Positions 1-10,003 of a stretch of 64,000 bases of DNA are shown here, piece after piece (position 1 is the stretch's first letter; the number at the start of each line of letters is the position of its first letter). The position numbers and the translations under genes are program-made. Origin of the DNA: Scylla paramamosain (Eukaryota > Arthropoda > Malacostraca > Decapoda > Portunidae); assembly GCF_035594125.1 (NCBI RefSeq), contig NC_087171.1:15911767-15975766 (forward strand), in the 5' to 3' direction. The notes below the pieces were generated by a model that searched no databases, was not told where the DNA came from, and saw only the letters and a list, made by a program, of their open reading frames with translations.

Positions 1-116
1 GCCGCGCCCCTCCCTCCATGAGACTACGGTTCGGCAAGCGGGACATGGGCTGGCAGGTGGCTCAGAGGTCCATGCCAACCCTCAGGCTCCGCTTCGGCAA
101 GAGGAACGTTGACGAG
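1..116 (+). CDS. sNPF: Short neuropeptide F precursor, internal coding exon (partial gene)
   Basis: The open frame starting at base 3 encodes two amidated peptides. APPSMRLRF-GKR sits at bases 6-41 and SMPTLRLRF-GKR follows after DMGWQVAQR, where release needs monobasic cleavage after Arg. The Gly of each GKR would become the C-terminal amide. The RLRFamide ending is the hallmark of arthropod short neuropeptide F, a secreted ligand of a G-protein-coupled receptor involved in feeding and growth signalling (family knowledge). The exon ends GACGAG followed by gtgaga, a phase-0 donor. The signal peptide and 5' exons must lie left of the window, so the gene is incomplete. The exon's left boundary is not visible. 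Confidence 0.88.
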
Positions 117-799
117 GTGAGACAGAGACAGACAGGTCGATGGTTCATTAAGTGTTTAGTGACTGGCGCATCCTTACTTCTTTTTCTCTACAAATTAACC
201 TATATTTTTTTCACCTATATTTTTTTCTATACCATTGTAGCCTCGAGAAGACTGAACATAGTATACTTAGAACGTCAGCAAACTAACTAAAAAATAAATA
301 AAATAAATAAATAAAAATATTACATTAAATTAAAAATATATAAATGAATAAACAAACAAGAGCGCTACATATAATGAGCAACACTTCTAGTGGTGGAGGT
401 GGTGGTGGTGTTGATGCGGGGAAATGTTATGCTCTGAAATACGTCACACACTCGAATCAGCTGAGGTTAATTAATAATGCAAGTAGAATAGTAACCAAAC
501 TGCTGACTGTGAGGGCTCGACGGATCAGTGGCCAGAGGTTATGCAAGCGTTTAATTTTCCTTCATTGACTATTTCATTATTTACTCGTTCATTTCTGGCC
601 TTAAAAAATAGATACATGTTACATTAATAGTGATTAGTAAGTAATTGGACGTAAACTTTGAGGTAATCTACCAATGAAAAAGAAAAAAAAAAGCACATTG
701 ATGATATAAAGACACAGAATATTAAAGCCAACTAAAACTTTGAGCCTCGAATAAAAAGATCGAAAGGAAAAAGCCTGAACGAAATAAATATTTTAAGAC

Positions 800-847
<48 letters not shown>

Positions 848-1837
848 TGGTAATACTAAATAGATATACAGTAAGAGGAAGTTTAAGTCAGACTACCACC
901 TTTTATTGAGCATGTTATTCCCCACACTCTCTTATCCTCTTACTCCTTACTCACGAAACCACTATTACCAGGAGCATATGTGTACCAAGCCTCCGCCACG
1001 CTCTCAAAACTGTTAAATAAGCACTCAGGTCTACGAAAAATGGCGTGTTTTGTCGTAAAGTTATTCACTATTACACTTGAGATTATCGTGCAACAGCTTG
1101 AGACACCTCGTGATGGATAAAGGTTTCTAACTTTGTAATGGACGAAGGAAACATCTGTGTAAAAATGGTGATAATATTAAAGGAATGGAGATATAGTCTT
1201 TCTTCCCTTTCCTCTCCTCACTACTGCATACTTTTCCTGCCATTTCCCTACCACACATCTGCACCACACATTTCTATCTTCTCAATTCCCCACCTCCACC
1301 ACCACCACCACATACGAGTATCTACCATCACATCTTTACACTATACCACCGCACACCTGTCAAGCCACTCTCCTCCCCCACCCCCCCACACAACCACAGG
1401 CTTCTCCTTATCACACATGAATCTCACCACACGCCTTCCACCTTTCACCACCACCACCACCACAAAGCACATATTCCTTCCTACCTTGTCATCCTCTCCT
1501 CCAGTACACACCTCTCCATTACCCTTCCTCTCACAGCTCCCCAACCCTCACACCATTACTCTCCCAACCGTGATCATCCAAGCGGTTGTCAGATCACACT
1601 CACTCCCACAGGTGGTCTCACACACCTGAGTTTTAATTCCCACCTGTGTTTTCCTCAGCACGTGATCTCTGCTTCATCTTTCCAACAACTTGTATCGTAT
1701 TGCTTTGCTTCATTTGCTGTTGCTACGGGGAGTGTTTTTAATTGTCTTTGTTTATTTATTTATTTATTTTTTATTTGTTTATTTATTTTTTGTTCTTGTT
1801 CGTAATCTTGCTCTTGGTGTTCTTGGTTATAGTACTG

Positions 1838-1847
1838 TTGTTGTTGC

Positions 1848-1891
<44 letters not shown>

Positions 1892-1980
1892 TTGTTGTTG
1901 TTGTTGTTCTTATTCTTGTTCTTGTTTTTCTTTTCTTTTCTTTTCTTTTCCTCCTCCTCCTCCTCCTCCTCCTATTCCTC
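1838..1980. repeat. Composite trinucleotide tract (GTT, TTCTT, TCC)
   Basis: A run of GTT units passes into TTCTT and then TCC units. It produces long Val/Leu or Thr/Arg open frames on both strands that are not genes. Confidence 0.9.
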
Positions 1981-2135
1981 CTGCGAGTTAAAAGGCTTCG
2001 TGAAAGAGTAATACTCATATTAATGAACATTAATTTAAACTTAAATCTCTGTGTTTTTTTTAAACCTTGTATTCATATATTCTGTACATTCATTTTCTTG
2101 TTCTGTTTGTTTTACTTATTCACTTTTGATATTCG

Positions 2136-2137
<2 letters not shown>

Positions 2138-2222
<85 letters not shown>
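2138..2222. repeat. (GA)n microsatellite
   Basis: A pure GA dinucleotide run of about 85 bases, in the sNPF intron. Confidence 0.95.
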
Positions 2223-2226
<4 letters not shown>

Positions 2227-2261
2227 CTTACATAGAGTTGTTAATGCCGATTTGATCAGTT

Positions 2262-2372
2262 CATGGACAAGGATGACAGGTTGACATAAGTAGGTGTGTA
2301 TTATATAGGGACTGCCACGTGTAGGCCAGCTGGCTTCTTACTACCCCATTATGCTCCTATGCTCTGATATTA
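2262..2372. repeat. Dispersed repeat fragment in the first sNPF intron
   Basis: Contains aaggatgacaggttgac, agggactgccacgtgtaggc and tggcttcttac, the same module as at 48590-48704. Confidence 0.55.
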
Positions 2373-2659
2373 TTTATTATGGCTATTGAGTTTAAACACC
2401 ATGGACAGTGACTCTTGGGTCCGTGTCTTGAAACGCTCTGCTCCCCCATCACGATTGCTTCCAAAGTCCACAAAGATCAATAACCAGGTTCCCAAGAGTG
2501 TTCCTCCAGTAAAAGCACAATTAAAAACCCGTGTACCTTCAACGAGAGCCTTTTGGAAGTAGTCGGGATGCGGCGTGGAAGAGTTTCAGAATATGGCTCT
2601 TGTTCCTTTATGCACCTCGAGGCTGTCCACTACTTGGCTGACCCTCCCTCGTGTTCCAG

Positions 2660-2758
2660 GCTGACCCCATCCTCGACCACCACGACCTCATCCGCAAAGA
2701 CGCCCGCACGCCCGCCCTCAGACTCCGGTTCGGGAAACGTGGCGCGTCCTTTGGAGAG
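2660..2758 (+). CDS. sNPF: Short neuropeptide F precursor, next coding exon
   Basis: A 99-base exon of 33 codons, phase 0 at both ends, is bounded by gtgttccag and GAG-gtgagacag. It reads ADPILDHHDLIRK, then DARTPALRLRF-GKR, then GASFGE. Cleavage after RK and at GKR would release DARTPALRLRFamide, a third sNPF peptide. The donor and the bases after it resemble those of the upstream exon (GAG-gtgagacagaga), which suggests that the two peptide exons arose by duplication. A (GA)n microsatellite begins within ten bases of the donor. The 2.5 kb intron before it is full of simple repeats. Confidence 0.88.
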
Positions 2759-2760
2759 GT

Positions 2761-2766
<6 letters not shown>

Positions 2767-2803
<37 letters not shown>
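2767..2803. repeat. (GA)n microsatellite next to the sNPF donor
   Basis: The run starts eight bases after the 5' splice site of the exon ending at 2758 and is followed by a G-run. Confidence 0.95.
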
Positions 2804-2810
<7 letters not shown>

Positions 2811-3665
2811 AGAAAATATGTCCATAAGTATGAATATATCTGTCCTGAAAGTCATATAATTCAGTTTTTATTTTTTTTTTATCCAAGTATGTAAGGAATT
2901 CTCCCTCTGTATCTTAATAACCCTTGTTCTTTTTGTGCTCAGGAGTGTAGGTGTGCGCGTGTCTCATCCCTTAAAATCCGGCTGGGTTCTTGCTTGAAAA
3001 TTAATACATAAATAAATAAAAAAAAAAAAAACCTTCTTCTCACGAAACGATTGACATTATACAGCTATTGTTTCTTTTATTATAAAGGTAAACACAAAAT
3101 GACATACAAGTGCGGAAATCAGAGAGAGATTTTCACAGTAAGATAACAGAAGAGTGTCTAATAAACAGATGTGGAAGACATTGCGGATATAAGCGTAGAA
3201 AGAAAGATAAATGGAAGAAGATAAATGGAGAAGCCAGTACCTAAAGCCTTAATACGATTATGAAAGGACAGATGCGAAAAAACAACAATCAAAAGGCGGG
3301 ATTTTGGATTCAAAACAGAAGGGAATACCAAGTAAAGGAAACTGGTAGAAAACGGAGAGGTGGACGTAGAGAGGAAAAAACAATAGGAAGAAAGAGAAAC
3401 GAGTGTAGTGAAGGGACGGTGGTGGAACAAAGAGAGGGATCTATAGGGGCGGGTTGAACGTCAGTAGCAAGCCGCCGCCCGCCTGTACTGCATTGTCTGG
3501 CGGTGGGAGGAGGCGGGACGGGAGGGAAGGAGGAGGCGGGAACACTGCAACTGTTATTTAAGCCACTATGCGCCTCACGAACACCAAGCAAGGAGCACCA
3601 CGTGAGGAAGCACTGCAGCACGGATGTCTGTTAGAATATTAATGCTTCGGCTGTTATGGCTCCTC

Positions 3666-3841
3666 GGCAAGCTTCTTCTTCTTCTTCTTCTTCTTCTTCT
3701 TCTTCTTCTTCTTCTTCTTCTTCTTCTTCTTCTTCTTTTTTATGTAGGAGAGGCTCTGTCCTTCCCACTCCCGCCCCCCCAAGAAAAAAAAAATGTATAC
3801 TTGAGGTGCCAGTCTGCTACTACTACTACTACTACTACTAC

Positions 3842-3888
<47 letters not shown>
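3666..3888. repeat. (CTT)n then (CTA)n/(ATA)n trinucleotide tracts
   Basis: Two trinucleotide microsatellites are separated by about 80 bases. They explain the poly-Leu, poly-Ser and poly-Asn frames seen here. Confidence 0.9.
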
Positions 3889-3889
<1 letters not shown>

Positions 3890-4261
3890 CACTGACGAAT
3901 ACAACTGACTAAAGCGGATCGCTTTCGTAAAATCAACTGCTTTTGTACATTTCTAAAACCAGATCAGACTGAAACTGTCCTTGAAATCTGGAATCCAATA
4001 GATGTAATAAAGAAAAAATATCAACTCTTTTTGCAAATATTCTTAAGCCAGGCCAGGCACATGAAGCAAGAGTATCGCTGTAGTAGGCGATGAGCGAAGT
4101 GCAGCGGGAGGGAGGGAGCAGAAGATAGGCTGAGGAGAGTAATTATGAATGGTCGATGAGAGGTGAGCCGGCAGGTGTTCGTGGCCGTGTGGGAGGAGGA
4201 ACTGAGGGGTGGAGGTAGGGGTGGAACCAGAAAAATGACTTAGAAGAGACCGGTGGGAGGA

Positions 4262-4277
4262 AATAAGGCTGGTGGAT

Positions 4278-4352
<75 letters not shown>

Positions 4353-4398
4353 AGGATAAGGCTGGTGGATTAATGAGAGAGAGAGAGAGGGAGAGAGG
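4262..4398. repeat. (GA)n microsatellite with duplicated flank
   Basis: The unit ataaggctggtggattaatg followed by GA repeats appears twice, starting near 4263 and near 4355. The second copy has a shorter GA run. Confidence 0.8.
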
Positions 4399-5104
4399 TG
4401 TGGGGGGGAGGAAAGGACTACAATAACTTTACATTTATTTATTTATTTTATTTATTTATTTATTTTTTTTCAATGGAGATCTTAGCAACGAACCTCACCC
4501 ACAAGTACAATCATGGTCAGAAATAAAACGACCATGTGTATTCACCTCCACTGCGTTTTGTCTTGTCCCTCAGTCTAACGCCGAAAGTTTCCTTGCAAGA
4601 CCTGACAGCTGGTACATTCCCAGGAGATCAGGGGACGCAGGACTGAGGGGAAGGATAAAACTCAGTGGAAGGAAGATTAGGTTAGGTTACTTAACTTTTG
4701 ACGTCTACTCTGCTGCCACTAGTACTTTGTTTGGTGCTGGAGGGTTGCAAGGGTTGATGCGCCGCTCAAATTCACACTCAGAAGAAGAAAGGGTTGTGAT
4801 AAGTATTACGTCACGCAGACTCACTCTCACTCTTGACTACGCCGCCTCCGCTGTGGTTCAGAAGGGAAAGGCGTCAGTGCTCCAAGATTTTTTATGAGTT
4901 TACTTCCCGTAATGTATTGCTTAAAACATTCCTGCCCCTCAACACTGGCCAAGAGGTAGTCTGTTATGCCTGAGATGTTTACATTTTTAGGGGTTTTTAT
5001 CTTCCATATAAAGTATAGGAAGAGTTTGTTGTTTCTGTAAATATGGATGTTATTTCATATGATCAGCTTAGTCAAAAAATGTGTTTCTTACCTCAGCCTG
5101 CTCT

Positions 5105-5106
<2 letters not shown>

Positions 5107-5172
<66 letters not shown>
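5107..5172. repeat. (GA)n microsatellite
   Basis: A pure GA run of 66 bases in the last proposed sNPF intron. Confidence 0.95.
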
Positions 5173-5176
<4 letters not shown>

Positions 5177-5482
5177 AATGTTTGGGGTAACTGAACCTTC
5201 AGGGAATTTTATTGAACAACTGCGTTAACACACGCGCCATCTTCCTCACCTGCCACGGTTCGTACCACATCAGTAGGTTATTCAATTTGCCATCTGACTT
5301 CACGCAACAGCCCAGCCTTCTTGATGACAGGGCAGCTTCTCGCATGCATTTCAGGCATGCCTTTATATTCTGTCCACTACATGTTCTGTGTATTTTAGAC
5401 CATGGACTGAGAAGCAGACCACAGTTGAAGACATCCTGACAGCGCGAGAAGCCATCCTCACACAATCCCTTCTCTGCTTCAG

Positions 5483-5509
5483 GAGGACATGGTCAGCCAG
5501 GAGCAGTAA
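5483..5509 (+). CDS. sNPF: Candidate terminal coding exon of the sNPF gene
   Basis: After tctctgcttcag the phase-0 frame reads EDMVSQEQ and stops at TAA (5507-5509). This joins in frame to the previous exon (GASFGE plus EDMVSQEQ) and gives a short acidic tail, which is plausible for a neuropeptide precursor. Another acceptor at 5397-5398 (tattttag) would give only three residues in phase 0 before a stop. I cannot decide between them from family memory, so this is the best guess only. Confidence 0.42.
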   Translation, partial: EDMVSQEQ

Positions 5510-6490
5510 GGGCAGTGTGGCGAGGGCTGCGTGGCGCACTGACTGATGGCCGCGCGACGGCTGCTCGGGGCCCTGACGGCTGCATCCTGAGGCTGCCGGC
5601 GTGCTGAGGACAGTGTGCTGACTGCTGCTGCGCTATGGACTCCTAACCGCCTCGAAACCCTTCGCTCTCCCTCTTTCTTTTCATTCTTTTCCTGTCTCTC
5701 CCTCTTCCTCTCTTCCTTTCTTATGTCTAGTGATTTTAAACTAAAAAGTTATTTCCTGACCGAGTTTATCAAGGCATAATAAAAGACTAGTGTGAAAACC
5801 CCTACATAAGCATACGATGTGTTATAGCTGACGTGCAGGGCAGCAGCATCGAGGTGAAGCAGCGGAGGGCGTCACCAGCCAGCCTCGGGACGGTTGTTGT
5901 TCTCCAAGGACGAGACCGAGCCAACACGGACTTGAGGCCTCGGAAGTGGATCTCAGCTTACTTACTGAAAGCTGGATGCACCGCCCTTCCCTCCTGGTAG
6001 CGAACCTTCCTTCAGTGTATAAAACCTACTGTGAAACTAAATTACCCAGGATGTCACTAACGCTCGCGAATGCTAATCTGTCATGTCACTCCCAGCACCT
6101 CAATGCTTCGATATCTTGCAAGTGTACTCATTACTTGGAGGGGAGCTGCAGCCCCTCCCTCCCTCCTTCCCTCCATCCTGGCGAGGTCTAGCGAGCGGCA
6201 CGGTGACTCCGATTTAATGCTTTGGTCAGTAACTTAGGCAAACATTTCCCTGTCTCGTCTTCAATGAGTCGATGTAAGCTGCCCAGTGTTACAAATGTTA
6301 CAAGTAGTCAGCACGTAGCGGCAGTGGAAGCCAAAGTCCGGCCGTGGCTCCCTCGTCTGAGGAGTCTCGTCTGCGCCACCATACTTATGTACATGTATAA
6401 ATTGGCTTCGTATCTTTATGTAAGGCTGGTACCTGGCCATTTTAATGACCTATCATTAGATTAACTTAGGCCAAAGGGTAAATAAATATT
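5510..6490 (+). other. Probable 3' UTR of the sNPF gene with candidate poly(A) signals
   Basis: No coding frame is supported here. AATAAA hexamers occur at 5778-5783, about 270 bases after the proposed stop, and at 6481-6486. Either could end the transcript. The stretch between them is GC-richer than the flanking intergenic DNA. Confidence 0.35.
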
Positions 6491-7599
6491 TTATTTTGAT
6501 TTGATGCCTTACATGTCCCTTTTTTATCCTTCATCAACCTTAACACTCATTGGGAAGTGATGGTGTCCCAACACTGCTGTGTGCTGGTGCCAGGAAGCCA
6601 CTAAGCACAAGTCTGCGTCAACATGCGAACTCTTCAAATTATCCAATTCTTTTATTGAGTGGATGCACTTTCCACTCTAGGTGTAATGAAAATAAACTAA
6701 TAATAATAATAATAATAATAATGATAACAACAATACAAGTAGTACGCCACCACCTACACTATACACACAACACCTTACCATACCAACAAGCATCCATGCC
6801 CTCCTCCACACAAAACGGTGATCGTAACCCTAATTTACATACACCTTCAGCTTCCTTGACACCATGCTCACGTTTTGGTTTTTAGTGCTGTGATCTATTG
6901 ACAACCTGCTTATGAAACTTAAGTCACGGCAGATCCCCAGCAGACCGGAACAATATTATTTTTTTTATCTCATTATCTACTTTCTCATCGTATTCTTTAA
7001 GAGTTCTCTCCTTTATTCTTGACTCTTATTTAGTTTCTACAATGATGAAAACTGTTTCATAAACTACAAAAAAACATTAGTGTTTTCGTGCCCTCGTCAT
7101 GACTGTTGCTACTCCAGTGAGCAAGGTAGATCGTTCACTACCCAGCCTCATGATGGCCACAGTCTCAAACACATTGAAACATTATCTCGACTACTTTACA
7201 CAGGCTCAGAGTAGGAGGTTATATATTTATTTTTATCAAGAATGTTTTCATGATTCGAGTGAAACTTTAACAAGGATTCTGCATTGTCAATAGAAACAAA
7301 AAGACTGATTAATCACCTCTATGACACTTCAAATTATTCATGGTGAAAGAATGAAGCGTTTCGAGATACAGACTCATGGTTTAATGATCAGCACCAGCAG
7401 GGAAGTGACAGCAGCCTGGAAGGAGTCAGCCACCACCAACTCTCGGCATCTGCAGGAAGTAATCAAGACCCTAAGTAGCATTACTGTAAGTGCAGCCGGC
7501 TGATCAAGAGCTGCGAAGACTGTAAGAGATCTCCCTACCCATCCATTCCTTAGTTGCTGATCTCCGAAAAAAAAAAAATGAAGGAGAAAGGGACTAAAA

Positions 7600-8045
7600 T
7601 AGAGTTAGTTAAATTTAGGATGTTTCTCTCTTGAAATAGGTGATAAAGAAAAATGTAAGAAATAGTATCAGGCAGAGTTCAGGAGTTTTATTAGTGGAAA
7701 GAATGAAAGAGTGAAGATACTGGTTAACTCTTGCACTAAAGGTAGACTAAAAGTAATTCAAATATGGATGCTTCCTTCTTGAAACAGGTAACAAAAAGAA
7801 AAAAAAAACAGGCAGAGAGTTCAGGAGTTTTACCAGTGGAAGGAATGAATGAAAGAGTGAAAAAAACGGGATAGCTCTCGTACTAAAGGTAGACTAAATA
7901 AGTACGATTAATTTAGGATGTTTCTCTCTTAAAATGGATGACATGAAAACAATCAGACGGAGAACTCAGGGGTTTTATTAATGGAAAGAATGAAAGAGTG
8001 AAGATGCTGGTTAACTCTTGCTCAAAAGGTAACCACAATATGAGT
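7600..8045 (-). repeat. Three tandem ~150 bp units related to a Jockey-like LINE tail
   Basis: Landmarks repeat three times. The start landmark (ggatg-ttcctctcttga-like) recurs near 7617, 7766 and 7916. The core tactggttaactcttgc and its variants follows in each unit, and aggtagact closes the first two (the third ends aaggtaacc). The same core occurs at 42090-42108 inside the Jockey-like element in TCERG1, where the minus strand encodes the ARVNQYSQSF region near the end of the reverse transcriptase ORF. These units are therefore a degenerate tandem array of that retrotransposon segment. No open frame is kept. Confidence 0.75.
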
Positions 8046-8445
8046 AAGTTGGGAAGGACACCGCCAATATACCAAGGCTTAACTGATGTAGTGAAGTAGT
8101 CTACGAAGATGTGTGCTAAAGTGGTGTCATTTGAAGTCCTTTTGCTTCCTTTACTGAGAGGATCCGCGCCAGGAGACAGTTCTGGTTTTATCTCTTCTTA
8201 TGCATTTAGTTTCAATTTCCTTTAATATAATGGCGTTTTTTTTTGTGTGTGTGGCTTTTAATATGTCTTAACCACAAGTTTGTTATTGTCATCACTATTA
8301 GTTCATCATACCATTTAAGTGGGTTTTATTTATCTATTTGGTCTATTTATCTATTTATTCATACATTTATTTTACTAAACTTTTTACTCAATCCATATGT
8401 TGCGGCATCTCCCTTTTCAGAACACTCAGCTTCTCTTCTTAGCGT

Positions 8446-8650
8446 GGTAGAACATAAGAACTCAAGAAAATTAAGGAACATGTACACGTGACATTCCCTG
8501 TACGAAACATGCCTATCTACCTCCACCTGTCATCCTCATCTAATCTTCTCATGAGACTCCCGAATGACTCAGCACCAACAACCTGATCATATATCTAGTC
8601 TATTCCATACTTGAAAACTAATCTCTCTCTCTCTCTCTCTCTCTCTCTGG
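8446..8650. repeat. Dispersed repeat, longest copy, ending in (TC)n
   Basis: The segment runs from gaacataagaactcaag through gaaacatgcctatctacctc and gactcagcaccaacaacctg into a (TC)n run. The opposite orientation of its first ~110 bases recurs near 48600-48704 and near 2262-2372, with shared landmarks gatgacaggt, agggactgc and aggcctgatggc. It looks like the end of an interspersed element of decapod genomes. Confidence 0.6.
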
Positions 8651-10003
8651 TGACAGCAAAACGCGTGATCTAGTACTTAAAATCTTCAATGCCAGTAGTT
8701 TTTAATATGTATCCAGTCAGATCACATAGGGTTACTCAAATAGCAGGTGTCATATGAGCAGCTATAGTATTTATGAAGTAATGTGGAGAGTAGTGTGTCA
8801 TTGTTACTGGCATCCACCACTACCACCACCACCACCACCACAAGTTCGTACACGTGTTTCTCTCATCACCGTCCTAGAGGGCTCTCTTAGCCTACAAGGA
8901 TGTGTGAGTTGGAACCACGGTATTGGAGTATATGGATATGAATACGTCAGTGGTTATTTTCTGTCTTCTTTTCCCTGTGGTGACTGTTAAGTAAGAAATA
9001 AGCTGACGTGTTAGTGGTCTGTCATTTGAATAATCTACATAGAGACTACTCATTTTCTAAGAGATTTCTTCATTTTCGTGTTTTAGCGTGCTATTTGTGT
9101 AGGTTTAATTTGATTAAATATATCATGAGAGCTATGCAGGGATAGATATACATAGGCGTTCCCATGGCAGTTCAATATGGCGGTGCTGGCTTCAAGATCA
9201 TGACGCCTTACAGTCTCCATATTGGCATGGTCCTCCCCAGTGTCAACTCCAGCTGTCTCGAACGCGCGTGAAGTTATCGAGCATCTGGCATCACAAAATA
9301 TTATAAACTATTTTGTATTCCACGTGCATATTATTTTTTCTTTGGGTTTCTTATCATTCCATATATTTTATAGTCATAATAACGTGGGATGACGTATGGA
9401 ATATATGACATCATGTTGATACCGAAAACACCTTTTTTTTTCATATAATATGGTACAGCAGATAGGGCGATAACCTCTCGGTATATTCAGTTGACGCACT
9501 GCAGTTTTTAGTACTGTGCTTACTTTTGACTTATGTTTGTTAAGAACATAAAAATAAAAAAAAGGGAAAAAAAAATTCCAGTCTCGCCATCTAGACACAA
9601 ATATATGGATGAGTAGATAGATGCTGGTGAAATTGATGCTATTTCGATGACATGTAGTTATAACATACAGAAAGAAATACTAGATATAAATTATGTCAAC
9701 AAAGCATAGTATATACAATAAATAAATATCATTAACCCACCTGCCACACACATACACACGCACATCCCACACACACACACGAATAGAAACAAATACATAC
9801 ATTTCACAGACACCAGCTTACGATGTACACATAAAAAAAAAATCAAACAAAATATATAAAATCATCCCATTAATATATATATAGTGAACAGCAAATGTGT
9901 CATCCCGCCACAGACACACGTACACACAAACACACACACGAACAGGGAGACACGGCCACGTCACTAGCACAGCCAGGCGCACCACCACACCGCGGCCTTC
10001 ACC

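Larger units (their letters stand above)
117..2659 (+). other. sNPF intron rich in simple repeats
   Basis: No exon is supported between the two peptide exons. The stretch holds (GA)n at 803-840, a pyrimidine/CCA-rich block at about 1200-1625, a composite GTT/TTC/TCC tract at about 1838-1980 and (GA)n at 2138-2222. A partial copy of a dispersed repeat lies at about 2262-2372. Confidence 0.6.
2804..5482 (+). other. Second sNPF intron, repeat-rich
   Basis: No exon is supported. It contains a (CTT)n run at 3666-3735, (CTA)n/(ATA)n at about 3818-3888, (GA)n at 4282-4344 with a duplicated flank, and (GA)n at 5107-5172. Purine-rich DNA spans 3140-3470. A promoter-like stretch at about 3550-3610 (ttatttaag followed by tcacgaac) opens into the CTT run and does not lead to a credible gene. 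Confidence 0.5.
6500..10003. other. Intergenic region between sNPF and the KDEL receptor
   Basis: Apart from the repeats listed separately I see no gene. There is an (AAT)n run near 6699-6722. A CpG-containing stretch at about 9880-10003 is the likely 5' UTR or promoter side of the KDEL receptor gene. Confidence 0.5.

Noticed and set aside
1138..1629. 163-codon His/Pro/Thr-rich ORF
   Set aside because: Low-complexity pyrimidine and CCA-rich intron DNA without family similarity.
3624..3908. ORF starting MSVRILMLRLLWLLGK with poly-Leu, preceded by a TATA-like stretch
   Set aside because: The signal-peptide look comes from the CTT microsatellite; it ends in poly-Asn from another repeat and has no conserved domain.
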